Below, one piece after another: positions 1 through 8,698 of a stretch of 64,000 nt of DNA. The notes below the pieces were generated by a model that was not told the origin of the DNA, did no database searches, and saw nothing but the letters and a program-made list of their open reading frames with translations. Source of the DNA: Sporolactobacillus shoreicorticis (GTDB lineage Bacteria > Bacillota > Bacilli > Bacillales > Sporolactobacillaceae). Position numbers and translations under genes: made by a program. The stretch lies in contig NZ_JAMXWM010000006.1 in NCBI RefSeq assembly GCF_024125445.1, positions 1 to 64,000 on the forward strand. The letters run 5' to 3'. Numbering within the stretch: position 1 is the stretch's first letter; every line of letters starts with the position of its first letter.

Positions 1-72
1 AATGTCAAGGTTCGTAAACTTGTCCAAAGAGCAAGGGATGCATTTGGCAAATTCAGATCAAACATTGGTTAA
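1..72 (+). CDS. Possible 3' end of a gene running in from the left
   Basis: Frame 1 is open from the first base of the window to a TAA at 70-72. It encodes about 23 residues rich in Lys and Arg (contains KVRKLVQRARDAFGKF), which could be the C-terminal tail of a truncated upstream protein. A second frame is also open here, so the assignment is weak. No family can be named. Confidence 0.25.
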   Translation, partial: NVKVRKLVQRARDAFGKFRSNIG

Positions 73-103
73 TCATTTTTTATAAAGTCTGGGGGGTTAT
101 GAT

Positions 104-790
104 ATGATCATTCATCTTGATGCAGGTCATGGCGGTAAGGACAGTGGAGCTGTCGGGAATGGACTCAAAGAAAAAGATATTACCCTCGCTCTCGCAAAAA
201 CCGTTCGCACGATTCTTGAAAAAGACTACATTAATCTAGTCGTGAACATGACGAGAACAACGGATACGTTTGTAGCGTTATCTAGACGTGCGGAGCTGGT
301 AAATAAAGAAAATGCTGATTACTTCTTTTCCATCCATGTCAACGCAGGTGGCGGGACGGGTTATGAGGATTATATTTATAATCAATCATCAACAGGTGGT
401 GCTACGGACATCGCTCGTACAAAGATCCATAATGCAGTTTTGCCGGTGTTGAAAAAATACAATCTTGTTGATCGGGGTAAAAAGAAAGCAAATGATGCTG
501 TACTCCGTGAAACAAAAATGCGAGCGATGCTGGCCGAAACCTTATTCATTGATACACAGTCCGACGCAAATTATTTAAAGAATCCTACATTTTTAAATGA
601 CATTGCTTATGCATATGCCAAAGGTTTGGCAAGTATTGTTGGTGCTACAAGAAAAAATGAAACAAGTGAAGAAATAAATACGACAACTTACTTAGTCCAA
701 ATTGGTGCGTTTAAAAATCGAAAAAATGCTGAATTACTAGTGAAGAAGGCGGAGAAGGCCGGATTCAAACCGTTCATAAAAATGAAATAA
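104..790 (+). CDS. N-acetylmuramoyl-L-alanine amidase, CwlC-like, with a half SPOR module
   Basis: This is a zinc-dependent Amidase_3 enzyme that cuts the amide bond between N-acetylmuramic acid and L-alanine in peptidoglycan. Residues 1-175 carry the family signature: HLDAGHGGKDSG (first Zn His), GLKEKD (Glu), SIHVNA (second His) and AETLFID (catalytic Glu). Residues about 192-228 are a SPOR-type unit starting TYLVQIGAFKNRKNAE. The family homologue CwlC is about 255 residues with two such units; here the protein stops after about 35 residues of SPOR, so the second unit is missing. There is no signal peptide, as in CwlC, which acts in the mother cell. The ATG at 104 follows a GGGGGG ribosome site. 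A terminator follows at 869. Confidence 0.85.
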   Translation: MIIHLDAGHGGKDSGAVGNGLKEKDITLALAKTVRTILEKDYINLVVNMTRTTDTFVALSRRAELVNKENADYFFSIHVNAGGGTGYEDYIYNQSSTGGATDIARTKIHNAVLPVLKKYNLVDRGKKKANDAVLRETKMRAMLAETLFIDTQSDANYLKNPTFLNDIAYAYAKGLASIVGATRKNETSEEINTTTYLVQIGAFKNRKNAELLVKKAEKAGFKPFIKMK

Positions 791-868
791 ATAGCCAAGA
801 AATCAGTTTCAAGAATCATTCAAAATTGGAATGATTACCAAGATAATAAAGATTTGATTGCTTATGCG

Positions 869-905
869 AACTCAGCTCTTTGCAATTTGAGCTGAGTTTA
901 TTTAT
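869..905 (+). terminator. Rho-independent terminator after the amidase gene
   Basis: A perfect 10-bp stem, AACTCAGCTC (869-878) with GAGCTGAGTT (889-898), is followed by a T-rich tail. Confidence 0.75.
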
Positions 906-911
906 AATAAA

Positions 912-1250
912 GCAAAAGAGAACAAATGTTCTTATTTAGAGAGCTACTCATTGTTGCGGGATAATGTGCCTCTTAAACTTTTTGGTGAAAACGATACTAA
1001 GAGCATTAATGGAACCATTTTAACAAGAAAGTAAATTTTTTGATTGAAGGTATGCTTGTGAATGATGACGAGAAAGTCGATGTAATCTTTGAAACTAAAG
1101 ACAATCACGATTATGACCACGGAACTGTGGCGCTTGTTTTTTTAGTCAAGGAAAATACCTTTTGTGAAGACAACTACGAATTTATTGATGGCTACACGAG
1201 ATGATATTGAATCAATGCCGGATTGGTTTGGTTATCTGGATATGAAGTGA
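912..1250 (+). pseudogene. Frameshifted relic of an unknown small protein
   Basis: Coding-like peptide runs through three frames in order. The first contains SLLRDNVPLKLFGENDTK up to about 1031. The second (frame from 1022) contains LIEGMLVNDDEKVDVIFETK and ends at TGA 1202-1204. The last, one base over, reads RDDIESMPDWFGYLDMK and stops at 1248-1250. Joined, they give a soluble acidic protein of about 110 residues with at least two frameshifts and no clear start. I do not recognise the family. The acidic composition and place beside a peptidoglycan-binding protein would fit an immunity-type protein, but that is speculation. Confidence 0.5.
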
Positions 1251-1437
1251 TTTTGTAAAAGTTGTAAAAAAGTATTGGGGAAATTTAACATTGCCCATTG
1301 CCTACTGCTTTTCTAATGAGTGTCCCCCGTCCATTCATATAATGCATTGTTTCTGAGATCATCAAAAATAGATCAGGTCAATTTTCCAAACAATCAGCTT
1401 AACTATCAAGTCTAGCTGTAATAAAGTCTTGACGACT

Positions 1438-1596
1438 TCATTTTAAAATGAAAAGTGCCTTGGAATTTACTATTACGTTAATTCCATCTTTATAAGCTTC
1501 ATTATTGTGCAGTAACCATTCCATTAGCTTTACTACATCTTGTTCTTTGAGATTTGTTGGTAACCAAACAAGCCATGTGGCGATATGGTTTACAAA
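1438..1596 (-). pseudogene. C-terminal fragment of an unknown gene, reverse strand
   Basis: On the minus strand an open stretch reads through WLVWLPTNLKEQDVVKLMEW and continues to NVIVNSKALFILK before TGA at 1438-1440. The composition is convincingly protein-like, but there is no start codon with a ribosome site. The frame is broken by a stop further upstream near 1625, with plausible coding continuing in another frame. I read it as the tail of a decayed gene of unknown family. Confidence 0.4.
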
Positions 1597-1747
1597 TAAA
1601 GCAAAGAAATGGTAACAAGATTTTGCCCTCTAAAAACGATCGGAAAAATATTGGTCATTAATTTTCTAGCTATCGCTTATTGTTGTTTAGTCAGCAAATA
1701 AGATGAGCGAGTATAATTTATAATGATGAAACAGAACATGATTAGCT

Positions 1748-1943
1748 TGAACCGCTCCCTGAAGTTGGTCGAATAAAATTCAACTTTAGGGGTTTTATTA
1801 TGCCTAAATATTCACTGATTTTAAGAGCGAAGGTGGTCAGTGATGATCTCAGGTGGGAAGAAGGCATCAGTGTGTTATAAGTATCAGACTTCAAGTGCTC
1901 TTGCACGGGGTTACATCGCTATATCAACAGTTCTATTTTTTAG
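1748..1943 (+). mobile_element. Decayed left end of an IS3-family insertion sequence
   Basis: From the ATG at 1800 the frame reads MPKYSLILRAKVVSDDL, matching the typical OrfA start of IS150-like elements (pattern M-A-K-Y-S-F-E-F-K-L-K-V-V-x-D-Y-L). It breaks at a TAA about 26 codons in. The 50 bases upstream (GAAGTTGGTCGAATAAAATT then AACTTTAGGGG) resemble an IS150-type terminal inverted repeat and leader. No OrfB, right end or target duplication was found, so only a fragment remains. Confidence 0.5.
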
Positions 1944-2123
1944 ATCAAGAATTTTTGTTTATCAGATTCAAGTTATAAACGACCTTTGCAAAATTTTAAT
2001 TGATTGTCGTCACAAAACAAGTTTCTGAGAGACACATTGAATTGTAGGTGATCAAAACAAATCTAAGTTCCTAGAGGAGAGTGGGTATCTTAGATTTGAA
2101 AAAAATGAAGTGGGTGATTTTTT

Positions 2124-4325
2124 ATGGATGAAATGGTTTTGTTGACACAACAGTGGCTGAACAGTACTTATTCCGGAAGACATGGATACGAAACAATACC
2201 TGAGAATGGAAAAACCGGCTGGACAACCGTGTATGCATTAACCAGAGCATTGCAAATTGAGCTGGGGATTGCTGAACCATCAGATACCTTTGGCGATCAG
2301 ACAAGCAACTTATTTTCCACCCTAACTCCTGGGATGGAAGGCAATCAGATCTATATTCTTCAAGGCGCATTATGGTGCAAAGGAATTGCCCCGGGTTCAT
2401 GGACCGGTGAGTTTGACACGGATACAGCAACGTCAATTCAAAACTTCAAATCAGACGCCGGCATTGCAAGTGATGATGCTTCAGTGAATAGTACAGTAAT
2501 GAAAGCATTATTGAATATGAGTGCTTTTGTTTTAGTATCTGGCGGCAACAGCCGGATTAGAACGCTACAGCAAAATCTTAACCATGACTATTTGGCTTAT
2601 ACTGGCCTTCAAGCATGCGACGGACTTTACGGACGGCAAACAAACACGGCATTGATTTATGCGCTTCAAGCAGAAGAGGGTCTGTCGACATCGGTGGCTA
2701 ACGGCACGTTTGGTCCCTCAACAACAAGCAAATGCCCCACGCTACAACCTGGAGATTCACGACAGGCATTTGTAAAAATTCTACAGTATGCACTTTGTGT
2801 GAACAATTTCTATGATGGGGATTTTGACGGAATTTACTCAGAAAGTGTCACAACAGCTGTGTCAAACTTTCAAAAATTTATGGTTCTTCCTAAAACTGGG
2901 ATTGCGAATATGACTACCATTAAGGGACTCTTATCAAGCGCTGGTGATACTAATCGCGATGCTTTGGCGTGTGATACTGCGACAATATTAACTGCAACGA
3001 CAGCACAAGCGATTAAAAGAGCTGGATTTAATTATGTAGGGAGATATTTAACAGGAACAGTGGGGGGAGAAAAATCTAAAGCAATGACAAATGATGAATT
3101 AGAGGCAATTTTTGAAGCCGGACTTAAAGTATTTGCTATATACGAAAATAATGGAACAAATGCAGAATATTTTAATTTTGATCAAGGAATCACAGATGCG
3201 CAAGTTGCCGTCAATAAAGCTAAGCAATTAGGGATACCAAGGATCAATACTTTATATTTTGCTGTTGACTTTGATGCGATTGATGACGAAATCACAAATA
3301 ATATCATTCCGTATTTTCAGGGAATTGCACAAGCATATGTTGATGATCCGGCCTATACAATTGGGGTGTATGGAACCAGAAATGTATGCCAACATGTATC
3401 TAATATTGCTATTTATAGCTTTGTTGCAGATATGTCAACGGGATGGAGTGGAAATCTAGGCTTTAAAATGCCTCAAAATTGGGGATTTGATCAGTTTAGA
3501 ACAATTACGGTAGGCAACTCATCCCTTGGTTATGTTGAAGTAGATATGGATGGATACTCAGATAGAGATCCGGGCTTTGACACCGTTATCAAGCCATCAG
3601 AGACAGAAATAGAAGCTGCTCAAAAAGATGCTGCCCAGGATTTTATCAATACAATACCCAATCTTAAAGACTATTTTGCATCAATTGCGTTACAGTTCGA
3701 AGTTGAGTATATGGTTGTAAAAACCCCTTTTTTGGAGGTGGATGTTAGTTTCTCGGGGACTATTACCACGAAGTCATCAGAAGCGGTCAGCATTAGAGTT
3801 AAAAATGGAGATACTCTTGAATCTGAGTTTAATGTAATGGACGGATTGGATCAAATTGGTGGAAAAGCAAATATTGATATGACTAATCCAAAAAGCATTC
3901 TAAATGAATTAGCTGCATCTGTAAATAATGGTTCCATTCAGATTGAAATTGAACAACCAAAAGATCCAAATGGTGTATTAACCGTAAGTCTAACGGCAGT
4001 TATTGATAAAATTCCTGTTATCTCTCAACCATATTATGACACTGGTTTGGAACTTAAAATAACATATAAATTCAGCAATAGTACTGCTTTTCCTAATATT
4101 ACATTACCGGATACGCAGCAAATCTATGACTTAAAAGATAATGAAGGGCAAGCAAATGTTAATTCAGGAATTGTATATCAAGCGATTGGCGCTATACAAA
4201 ATATATATGGATTTGTTGACGAACATGCAGAAACAATTGGAATGGATGCTGGAGCAGCAGCTGCAATAGCAGTTGTAATTACTATACTAATTAGTGCTGC
4301 TGGAGCAGCAGCTGTGGCTGCATAA
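2124..4325 (+). CDS. Peptidoglycan-binding, DUF1906 glycoside-hydrolase-like protein
   Basis: This 733-residue protein has three parts. Residues 1-270 hold repeated peptidoglycan-binding-like segments (TFGDQTSNLF, LYGRQTNTALIYALQ, DFDGIYSESVTTAVSNFQKF). Residues about 280-485 form a DUF1906 (Rv2525c-like) TIM-barrel domain with the expected acidic positions in FAIYENNG, YFAVDFDAID and YVEVDMDGYSD. The remaining part is beta-rich and ends in an Ala/Ile-rich hydrophobic segment (about residues 708-733) that could span a membrane. No signal peptide is visible, so the export route is unclear. DUF1906 proteins are thought to act on cell-wall glycans but their reaction is not established. The ATG follows GAAGTGGGTGA. 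A terminator lies at 4465. Confidence 0.8.
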   Translation: MDEMVLLTQQWLNSTYSGRHGYETIPENGKTGWTTVYALTRALQIELGIAEPSDTFGDQTSNLFSTLTPGMEGNQIYILQGALWCKGIAPGSWTGEFDTDTATSIQNFKSDAGIASDDASVNSTVMKALLNMSAFVLVSGGNSRIRTLQQNLNHDYLAYTGLQACDGLYGRQTNTALIYALQAEEGLSTSVANGTFGPSTTSKCPTLQPGDSRQAFVKILQYALCVNNFYDGDFDGIYSESVTTAVSNFQKFMVLPKTGIANMTTIKGLLSSAGDTNRDALACDTATILTATTAQAIKRAGFNYVGRYLTGTVGGEKSKAMTNDELEAIFEAGLKVFAIYENNGTNAEYFNFDQGITDAQVAVNKAKQLGIPRINTLYFAVDFDAIDDEITNNIIPYFQGIAQAYVDDPAYTIGVYGTRNVCQHVSNIAIYSFVADMSTGWSGNLGFKMPQNWGFDQFRTITVGNSSLGYVEVDMDGYSDRDPGFDTVIKPSETEIEAAQKDAAQDFINTIPNLKDYFASIALQFEVEYMVVKTPFLEVDVSFSGTITTKSSEAVSIRVKNGDTLESEFNVMDGLDQIGGKANIDMTNPKSILNELAASVNNGSIQIEIEQPKDPNGVLTVSLTAVIDKIPVISQPYYDTGLELKITYKFSNSTAFPNITLPDTQQIYDLKDNEGQANVNSGIVYQAIGAIQNIYGFVDEHAETIGMDAGAAAAIAVVITILISAAGAAAVAA

Positions 4326-4464
4326 TGATGCAGCAAAGAACCGTTAATATTAGATAATGTAGTTTTAAATTTCGAGATTATCAAAACCCTCTAACATAAG
4401 TGAATTTACAAAATACTAACTTTCTATATTAATAAACACTCATAAAAAGAGAGTAAGCAATAAG

Positions 4465-4499
4465 AAGATGATCCTATAAATAAATTGGATCATCTTTTT
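4465..4499 (+). terminator. Rho-independent terminator after the DUF1906 gene
   Basis: The stem AAGATGATCC (4465-4474) pairs perfectly with GGATCATCTT (4487-4496) across a 12-base AT-rich loop and is followed by TTT. Confidence 0.75.
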
Positions 4500-5047
4500 G
4501 TTCTACTGATATTGAACCGACTAAAAACGTGTGTGGCTCTAGATGAAAAATGAATGACATTGAGCGAGAGATGGATTGCAGTCATTACTTATACATTATT
4601 TAAGGAGGTACTACCTGGGTTTAGTAACGGACTTACATCCCAAGTAAATATCGACTATTTGCGGATCCGTAGGACCTTTAGTCCAATGGACATTTTCAAT
4701 GATGGACGTAAGGATCCATAGAGCACGCAGTGTCCGAACGGTATCCGTCAACAAATCTAGATTGAATCCAGTCCATTAGGCATTCGTTTCTGCAACGTTC
4801 ATGTAATTCTACTCGTGTCATGGATATCCTCTCGAACAATTAACAACTGGATTCTCGGAAATTTCTACTAAGGTGTCCAAAAGATTTTCATGACACACGG
4901 GAATGTAGATTGACAGAGATGTCATTGTGTTACAATTAAGTTATCGTAAGAAGTTGTCCATTACTTTACGCATTATAAATGCGACAAGATGCACAGCTGT
5001 TTCATTTTAAAAATATTGATTCGAATCTAGATATACGTACCAACAAG
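4500..5047. other. Gene-poor stretch with two tiny overlapping reverse ORFs
   Basis: No recognisable gene is present. On the minus strand two short frames overlap by ATGA: 4818-4925 (35 residues, starts MTSLSIYIPVCHENLLD) and 4696-4821 (41 residues, contains MTRVELHERCRNECLMDW). Neither has a good ribosome site and neither family is known to me. They may be relics of a longer gene. Confidence 0.3.
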
Positions 5048-5548
5048 TCATTTGTTATTGATTTTTTTTGAAAGATTTGTTGCCATTAACTGTTTAAATA
5101 ATTGGCTTTCCTGGACTGAGTTAAAATATCTTCTAGGAATAATAATTGCTCTGTTTTTTGAAACGTACAATAAGAATAGCTCTTTATACTGTTGAAAAGA
5201 AATAATATCATTCCAATCATATTGAGTTTTGGATTTTTCTCTTAAAATAGTTACTCCATTGCCATGAACGACAAATTGAGCATCCTTTTTTAATACTTGA
5301 TCACTCCTAAACTCTTTAGAAATACGAAAATTCAAAAGAACTTTTATCAAAGTCATCGTTAAGAGCGCAATGATTGAAGAAATAATAAGTGATGGGATCC
5401 ATGACATGCTTGTTAAATTAATTAGAAAAACGGTTATCCATAAAGTTAAAAAACCAATTCGAACAATTTTTTTGGAGTGATAATAATTAAACATTTTAAA
5501 CTCCTTATACGTTAATCGTCCGCCAAATTTTATAATTTCTTTTTCCAT
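5048..5548 (-). CDS. YcxB-like membrane protein
   Basis: The protein has 166 residues. Residues 1-25 are cytoplasmic (contains GGRLTYKEFKMFNYYHSKK), two hydrophobic segments follow at about 31-50 and 53-72, and a C-terminal soluble domain of about 90 residues contains VHGNGVTILREKSKTQYDWNDI and ends near IIIPRRYFNS. This layout, with a YxW/DI motif and an I-I-P-R-R-x-F motif, is that of YcxB-family proteins, whose function is unknown. The ATG follows AGGGGG. It stands alone between AT-rich spacers, with no operon partner. Confidence 0.65.
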   Translation of the reverse strand: MEKEIIKFGGRLTYKEFKMFNYYHSKKIVRIGFLTLWITVFLINLTSMSWIPSLIISSIIALLTMTLIKVLLNFRISKEFRSDQVLKKDAQFVVHGNGVTILREKSKTQYDWNDIISFQQYKELFLLYVSKNRAIIIPRRYFNSVQESQLFKQLMATNLSKKINNK

Positions 5549-6016
5549 AAATTGAATAGCCCCCTTATAATATTTCTATACACATTTAATCTAATATGTA
5601 AATAGTTTTATCACTTTGATCCTCGTCAGCAAAAGCGAGTGATTTATACGTGTCGTTAATTTATTGATTATCCATTTGTACTTCTTTATTGATAATTGGT
5701 AATAGTAAAATGGATTTGCATTTTCCAAAACTTTTATTTTATTAATTATACATAATCCGAGTGGGTATTAAAATAATGAAAATTACTATTGTTATGAGGA
5801 ATAGAAGTTGTTGTCCATTGAGTTGGGGGTGACGGGAATCAGAATAAAACAGCACACTAGAATTACTCCTCATTTTTGAAAATTAATTAAAAGTAATAAG
5901 GTTGAGATGATAATCAACCTAAATTAGGTGAACTGAAAAAATGATGGTTCTTCCAAAACTACATATAATTAATTTCTTCTATTCATAATTATACATTTGT
6001 ACAAGGTATAATTCCG
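5549..6016. other. AT-rich intergenic stretch
   Basis: About 470 bases with no open frame of convincing quality. The promoter of the YcxB-like gene must lie at its left end and the 3' flank of the next reverse-strand gene at its right end. No clear terminator hairpin was found. Confidence 0.5.
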
Positions 6017-6628
6017 CTATCTTTGCAGATTTTCAATTGTCTTCCGTTCATTTGCAAGTTGTGAAAAGTCATAATTATTCTGCCAGCGAGCCAATAGATC
6101 AGCGTATACTTTTCGATGTTTCAATCCGGACTTGTTAAGAAACACAGCATATGAAAGCCAGTCGATACGTTGTCTTGTCCGTTCCTTTGGGTGATTGATC
6201 ATGCTCAATAAATATTTTTGTGCACGTTCATCGGTAACAGTAGCGCGATTAATCATTTTGTCTCCGAAAGGATTCGGTGCCAGCACGCCATCAAGGCCGA
6301 CTTTCTGATACTTTTTATTTGAATTATAAATAGCGTTGGCTTCATAAAATGTCATAATCTCACCATTCGTTTTATTCCGGTCATATTTGTATGAACCAAT
6401 AGGTTTCGGTTTAACCTTCCAATTGGATAATTCTGAAAGAGCATTCTTAGTTGCCAAACTTTGTTTTGCTTTCTTTTTAATCGATGCTAATTCTCTGGTG
6501 CCATCATCAACCTTTTTAGTGAGCACATTGACTTTTTTCGTGCTATTCGACCAGTTGACAGCAAGGACGGCATTTGCAGTAAGGCTGACCGTTAGGATAA
6601 TCAGAATGATTAAATTAACTTTCTTCAT
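6017..6628 (-). CDS. Secreted or membrane-anchored protein of unknown function
   Basis: The protein has 203 residues. The N-terminus MKKVNLIILIILTVSLTANAVLA is a signal peptide or anchor. Residues 30-62 (TKKVNVLTKKVDDGTRELAS) look coiled-coil. The rest is a soluble domain with RQRIDWLSYAVFLNKSGLKH and a tail RKVYADLLARWQNNYDFSQL. The C-terminal arrangement (helix pair, L-x-R-W, D-F-S) faintly recalls DUF6241 proteins of Bacillus, but I would not assign it on this alone. A GAAAGGAG ribosome site precedes the ATG. It is monocistronic. Confidence 0.6.
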   Translation of the reverse strand: MKKVNLIILIILTVSLTANAVLAVNWSNSTKKVNVLTKKVDDGTRELASIKKKAKQSLATKNALSELSNWKVKPKPIGSYKYDRNKTNGEIMTFYEANAIYNSNKKYQKVGLDGVLAPNPFGDKMINRATVTDERAQKYLLSMINHPKERTRQRIDWLSYAVFLNKSGLKHRKVYADLLARWQNNYDFSQLANERKTIENLQR

Positions 6629-7077
6629 TGTGATAAGGCTCCTTTCATTAAACCCGGAAATAGAGAATTCAAAATGGAACTATGGATGCACTCTAACTAT
6701 GCTCATCCAGTTTGCTATACATCAGATGTTCCTAATCGGTTTACAATTTAATCATTTCGTATGCAAGTTTTTTTAGAAATTGCTCGAAAATGCAACACTT
6801 TTCTTGCCTAACCTATTCGACAAAAGTGTTCAAAATTCCTATTGCCTAATATTATTCCTCCATTAATTCCTATTTAGAACGACAAATGACACATGAAATG
6901 CATAGATGATCCTATAACGAGTTCATTTAATGTATGAACCGTTTTTAACCTTTTGAATTGAATGAATTATTATTTGTCACAATCATGAATTTCATGCAAC
7001 ACCTCAAAATGTGGATCGACAATGATGAAGCAGTATTTGTTTGACCACATAAATAAATGAGAGGTTAGGTGAATTTC
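6629..7077. other. Intergenic region between divergent genes
   Basis: About 450 AT-rich bases separate the reverse-strand secreted protein from the forward gene at 7078. It should hold both promoters, but no -35/-10 pair stands out enough to name, and no repeat or RNA is recognisable. Confidence 0.4.
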
Positions 7078-7671
7078 ATGGACTGTTATTGTTTGTATCG
7101 GGGTAATCCTGGTGATGATTTTGAGATTGAAGTCATCGGAGGCGGGCATATGCGACTGCGCTATGGACAAATTCTTTTTAAAAAAGGTTGGGAACCAGCC
7201 GGTGTACGATTTAGCGCGCGAGATCTGCACAATGATATTCCGAATGATGCTTATCCGGATTTCTATCTGTATGGAGATGGCACATTCGAATATATGGGAC
7301 TGCCTCCGGATCATTTTCAGAAATTCGCAACAAAAGATGGCGTACCAGGTTATCAAGTAATTTGCCCACTGTATGATTTTAACAAGCACAAGAATGGACC
7401 GTCATACGCATACATGGATGGTTCAAAATACGGTTTGACAGAAGGAGTGGATATTTACAATCAAGATAACCAAAAATTTAACCACATTCCATCTGACTGT
7501 AAAGTCCTTATCCCCAATGGAAACTATGGAAAGACACCGTCGTTTGATGATCATGGAAAAATTTATGTTTCTGGCTGGCAAAAACCAAATGGATCTTATG
7601 TTTTGCAATCCGGATATATAGATCATGATCCGACACAATATCCGTCAGAACAGGGTATCAATCTTTTTTAG
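7078..7671 (+). CDS. Unrecognised protein of 197 residues
   Basis: I chose the ATG at 7078 because AGGTGA at 7067-7072 sits five bases before it; a GTG at 7069 in the same frame lies inside that ribosome site. The protein is rich in Gly, Tyr, Asp and Asn (LYRGNPGDDFEIEVIGGG, PDFYLYGDGTFEYMGLPPD, KIYVSGWQKPNGSYVLQSG), has no signal peptide or membrane segment, and looks beta-rich. The repeated G-x-Y/F turns recall carbohydrate-binding or toxin-associated folds, but no family can be named. A strong terminator follows, so it is a single-gene unit. Confidence 0.65.
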   Translation: MDCYCLYRGNPGDDFEIEVIGGGHMRLRYGQILFKKGWEPAGVRFSARDLHNDIPNDAYPDFYLYGDGTFEYMGLPPDHFQKFATKDGVPGYQVICPLYDFNKHKNGPSYAYMDGSKYGLTEGVDIYNQDNQKFNHIPSDCKVLIPNGNYGKTPSFDDHGKIYVSGWQKPNGSYVLQSGYIDHDPTQYPSEQGINLF

Positions 7672-7722
7672 GAACACTATGATGGGAAAGTAAAAAATTC
7701 GATTGAAAACTTTTCAATGAAT

Positions 7723-7763
7723 GAGCTTAGAAAAAAGTTGATTTTTCTAAGCTCTTTTCTTTT
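7723..7763 (+). terminator. Strong Rho-independent terminator
   Basis: GAGCTTAGAAAAA (7723-7735) pairs perfectly with TTTTTCTAAGCTC (7742-7754) over a six-base loop, followed by TTTTCTTTT. Confidence 0.85.
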
Positions 7764-7829
7764 AAGAGAAAAAGGCTGTTTATCGCCATATTTTAACTTA
7801 TGAAGAAATGAATAACATATAATTTTTGT

Positions 7830-8649
7830 TTACTCAATTCGATGAAACACGGAATTAATTAAGTCTTCATCATTGCTTAATGAAAATCGACGAGAGAAAT
7901 GACGGCATAGTTCAATAAAATAGGGTTTTATCTTTACTATTGTTTTCATTATTTCATTGGCATTTCTCGATGCCGTCCAAGAGACCAGCAGGTTTAACTC
8001 TTTTTTACTTAATTTCGTCCGAATGCCTTCTATTTTAGCCCAGTCTCCATATGTGTTGGGCTGTGCCCCTTTTTCCATATACCAGCCAATTGTCATTAAC
8101 TGGCGCAGCGCATCAAGATCATGAAGTGCATAATAATATTCCCCCCGCATCGATCTGCGATAGGCTTCGTGCACGTGGGCAAAACATTTGTTTCGCCAAT
8201 CGAAATAGTCCTGAGTTGTATAGTCATACTTCATTTCTTTTGATTTTTTGGCAGTATTCTGTAGAAATCCACTCTCGGAATCCTTAATTATTTTGATCTT
8301 TTGCAGCCAAACGGAGGGACGAATCATTTCCGGAGTGTAGAAAAAAAGATCCATTTTAATAAAATTCGTGTAATGGACGACAAGCAGTCGAGAGAAATGT
8401 GCATTTTCAATAAACAAGATGTCACTCCATTTACTGGCCATCTCTATTTTATGATCAGTCAGTGATTTGAGTTGATCTGATTGGGTGATGATACGAAGAT
8501 CAATATCAGAATACAAGTCTTCAGTTCCATTGCGACGGAGCCACCGAAAAAAGCACCTGAAATTCGCTGATCATTGTAAATAGCCTCTATAATACGTGTT
8601 TTTAGATTTTACGTTCTTCAGGAAGTCGTTGATCCTCCGAATGATTCAT
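7830..8649 (-). pseudogene. Broken aminoglycoside 6-adenylyltransferase-like gene
   Basis: An AadK/ANT(6)-type nucleotidyltransferase interrupted by at least two frameshifts. The original start is probably the ATG at 8649, after AAAGGAGA, giving MNHSEDQRLPEERKI before a premature TAA. A second frame continues with RIIEAIYNDQRISGAFFGGS, which includes the nucleotide-binding GGS. A third begins near 8520 with LYSDIDLRI, giving the catalytic D-x-D, and runs intact to the TAA at 7830, containing DWRNKCFAHVHEAYR and YYYALHDLDALRQLMTIGWY as in this family. The GGS and DID halves of the active site are in different frames, so no active enzyme can be made without correction. Confidence 0.75.
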
Positions 8650-8698
8650 CAAGAGCAAAATCTCCTTTCTTGTGGCGTATGGTCACTCTTGCAACACA

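Noticed and set aside
1840-2028. 62-codon forward open frame
   Set aside because: It overlaps the decayed insertion-sequence end in another frame, has no ribosome site and an atypical composition.
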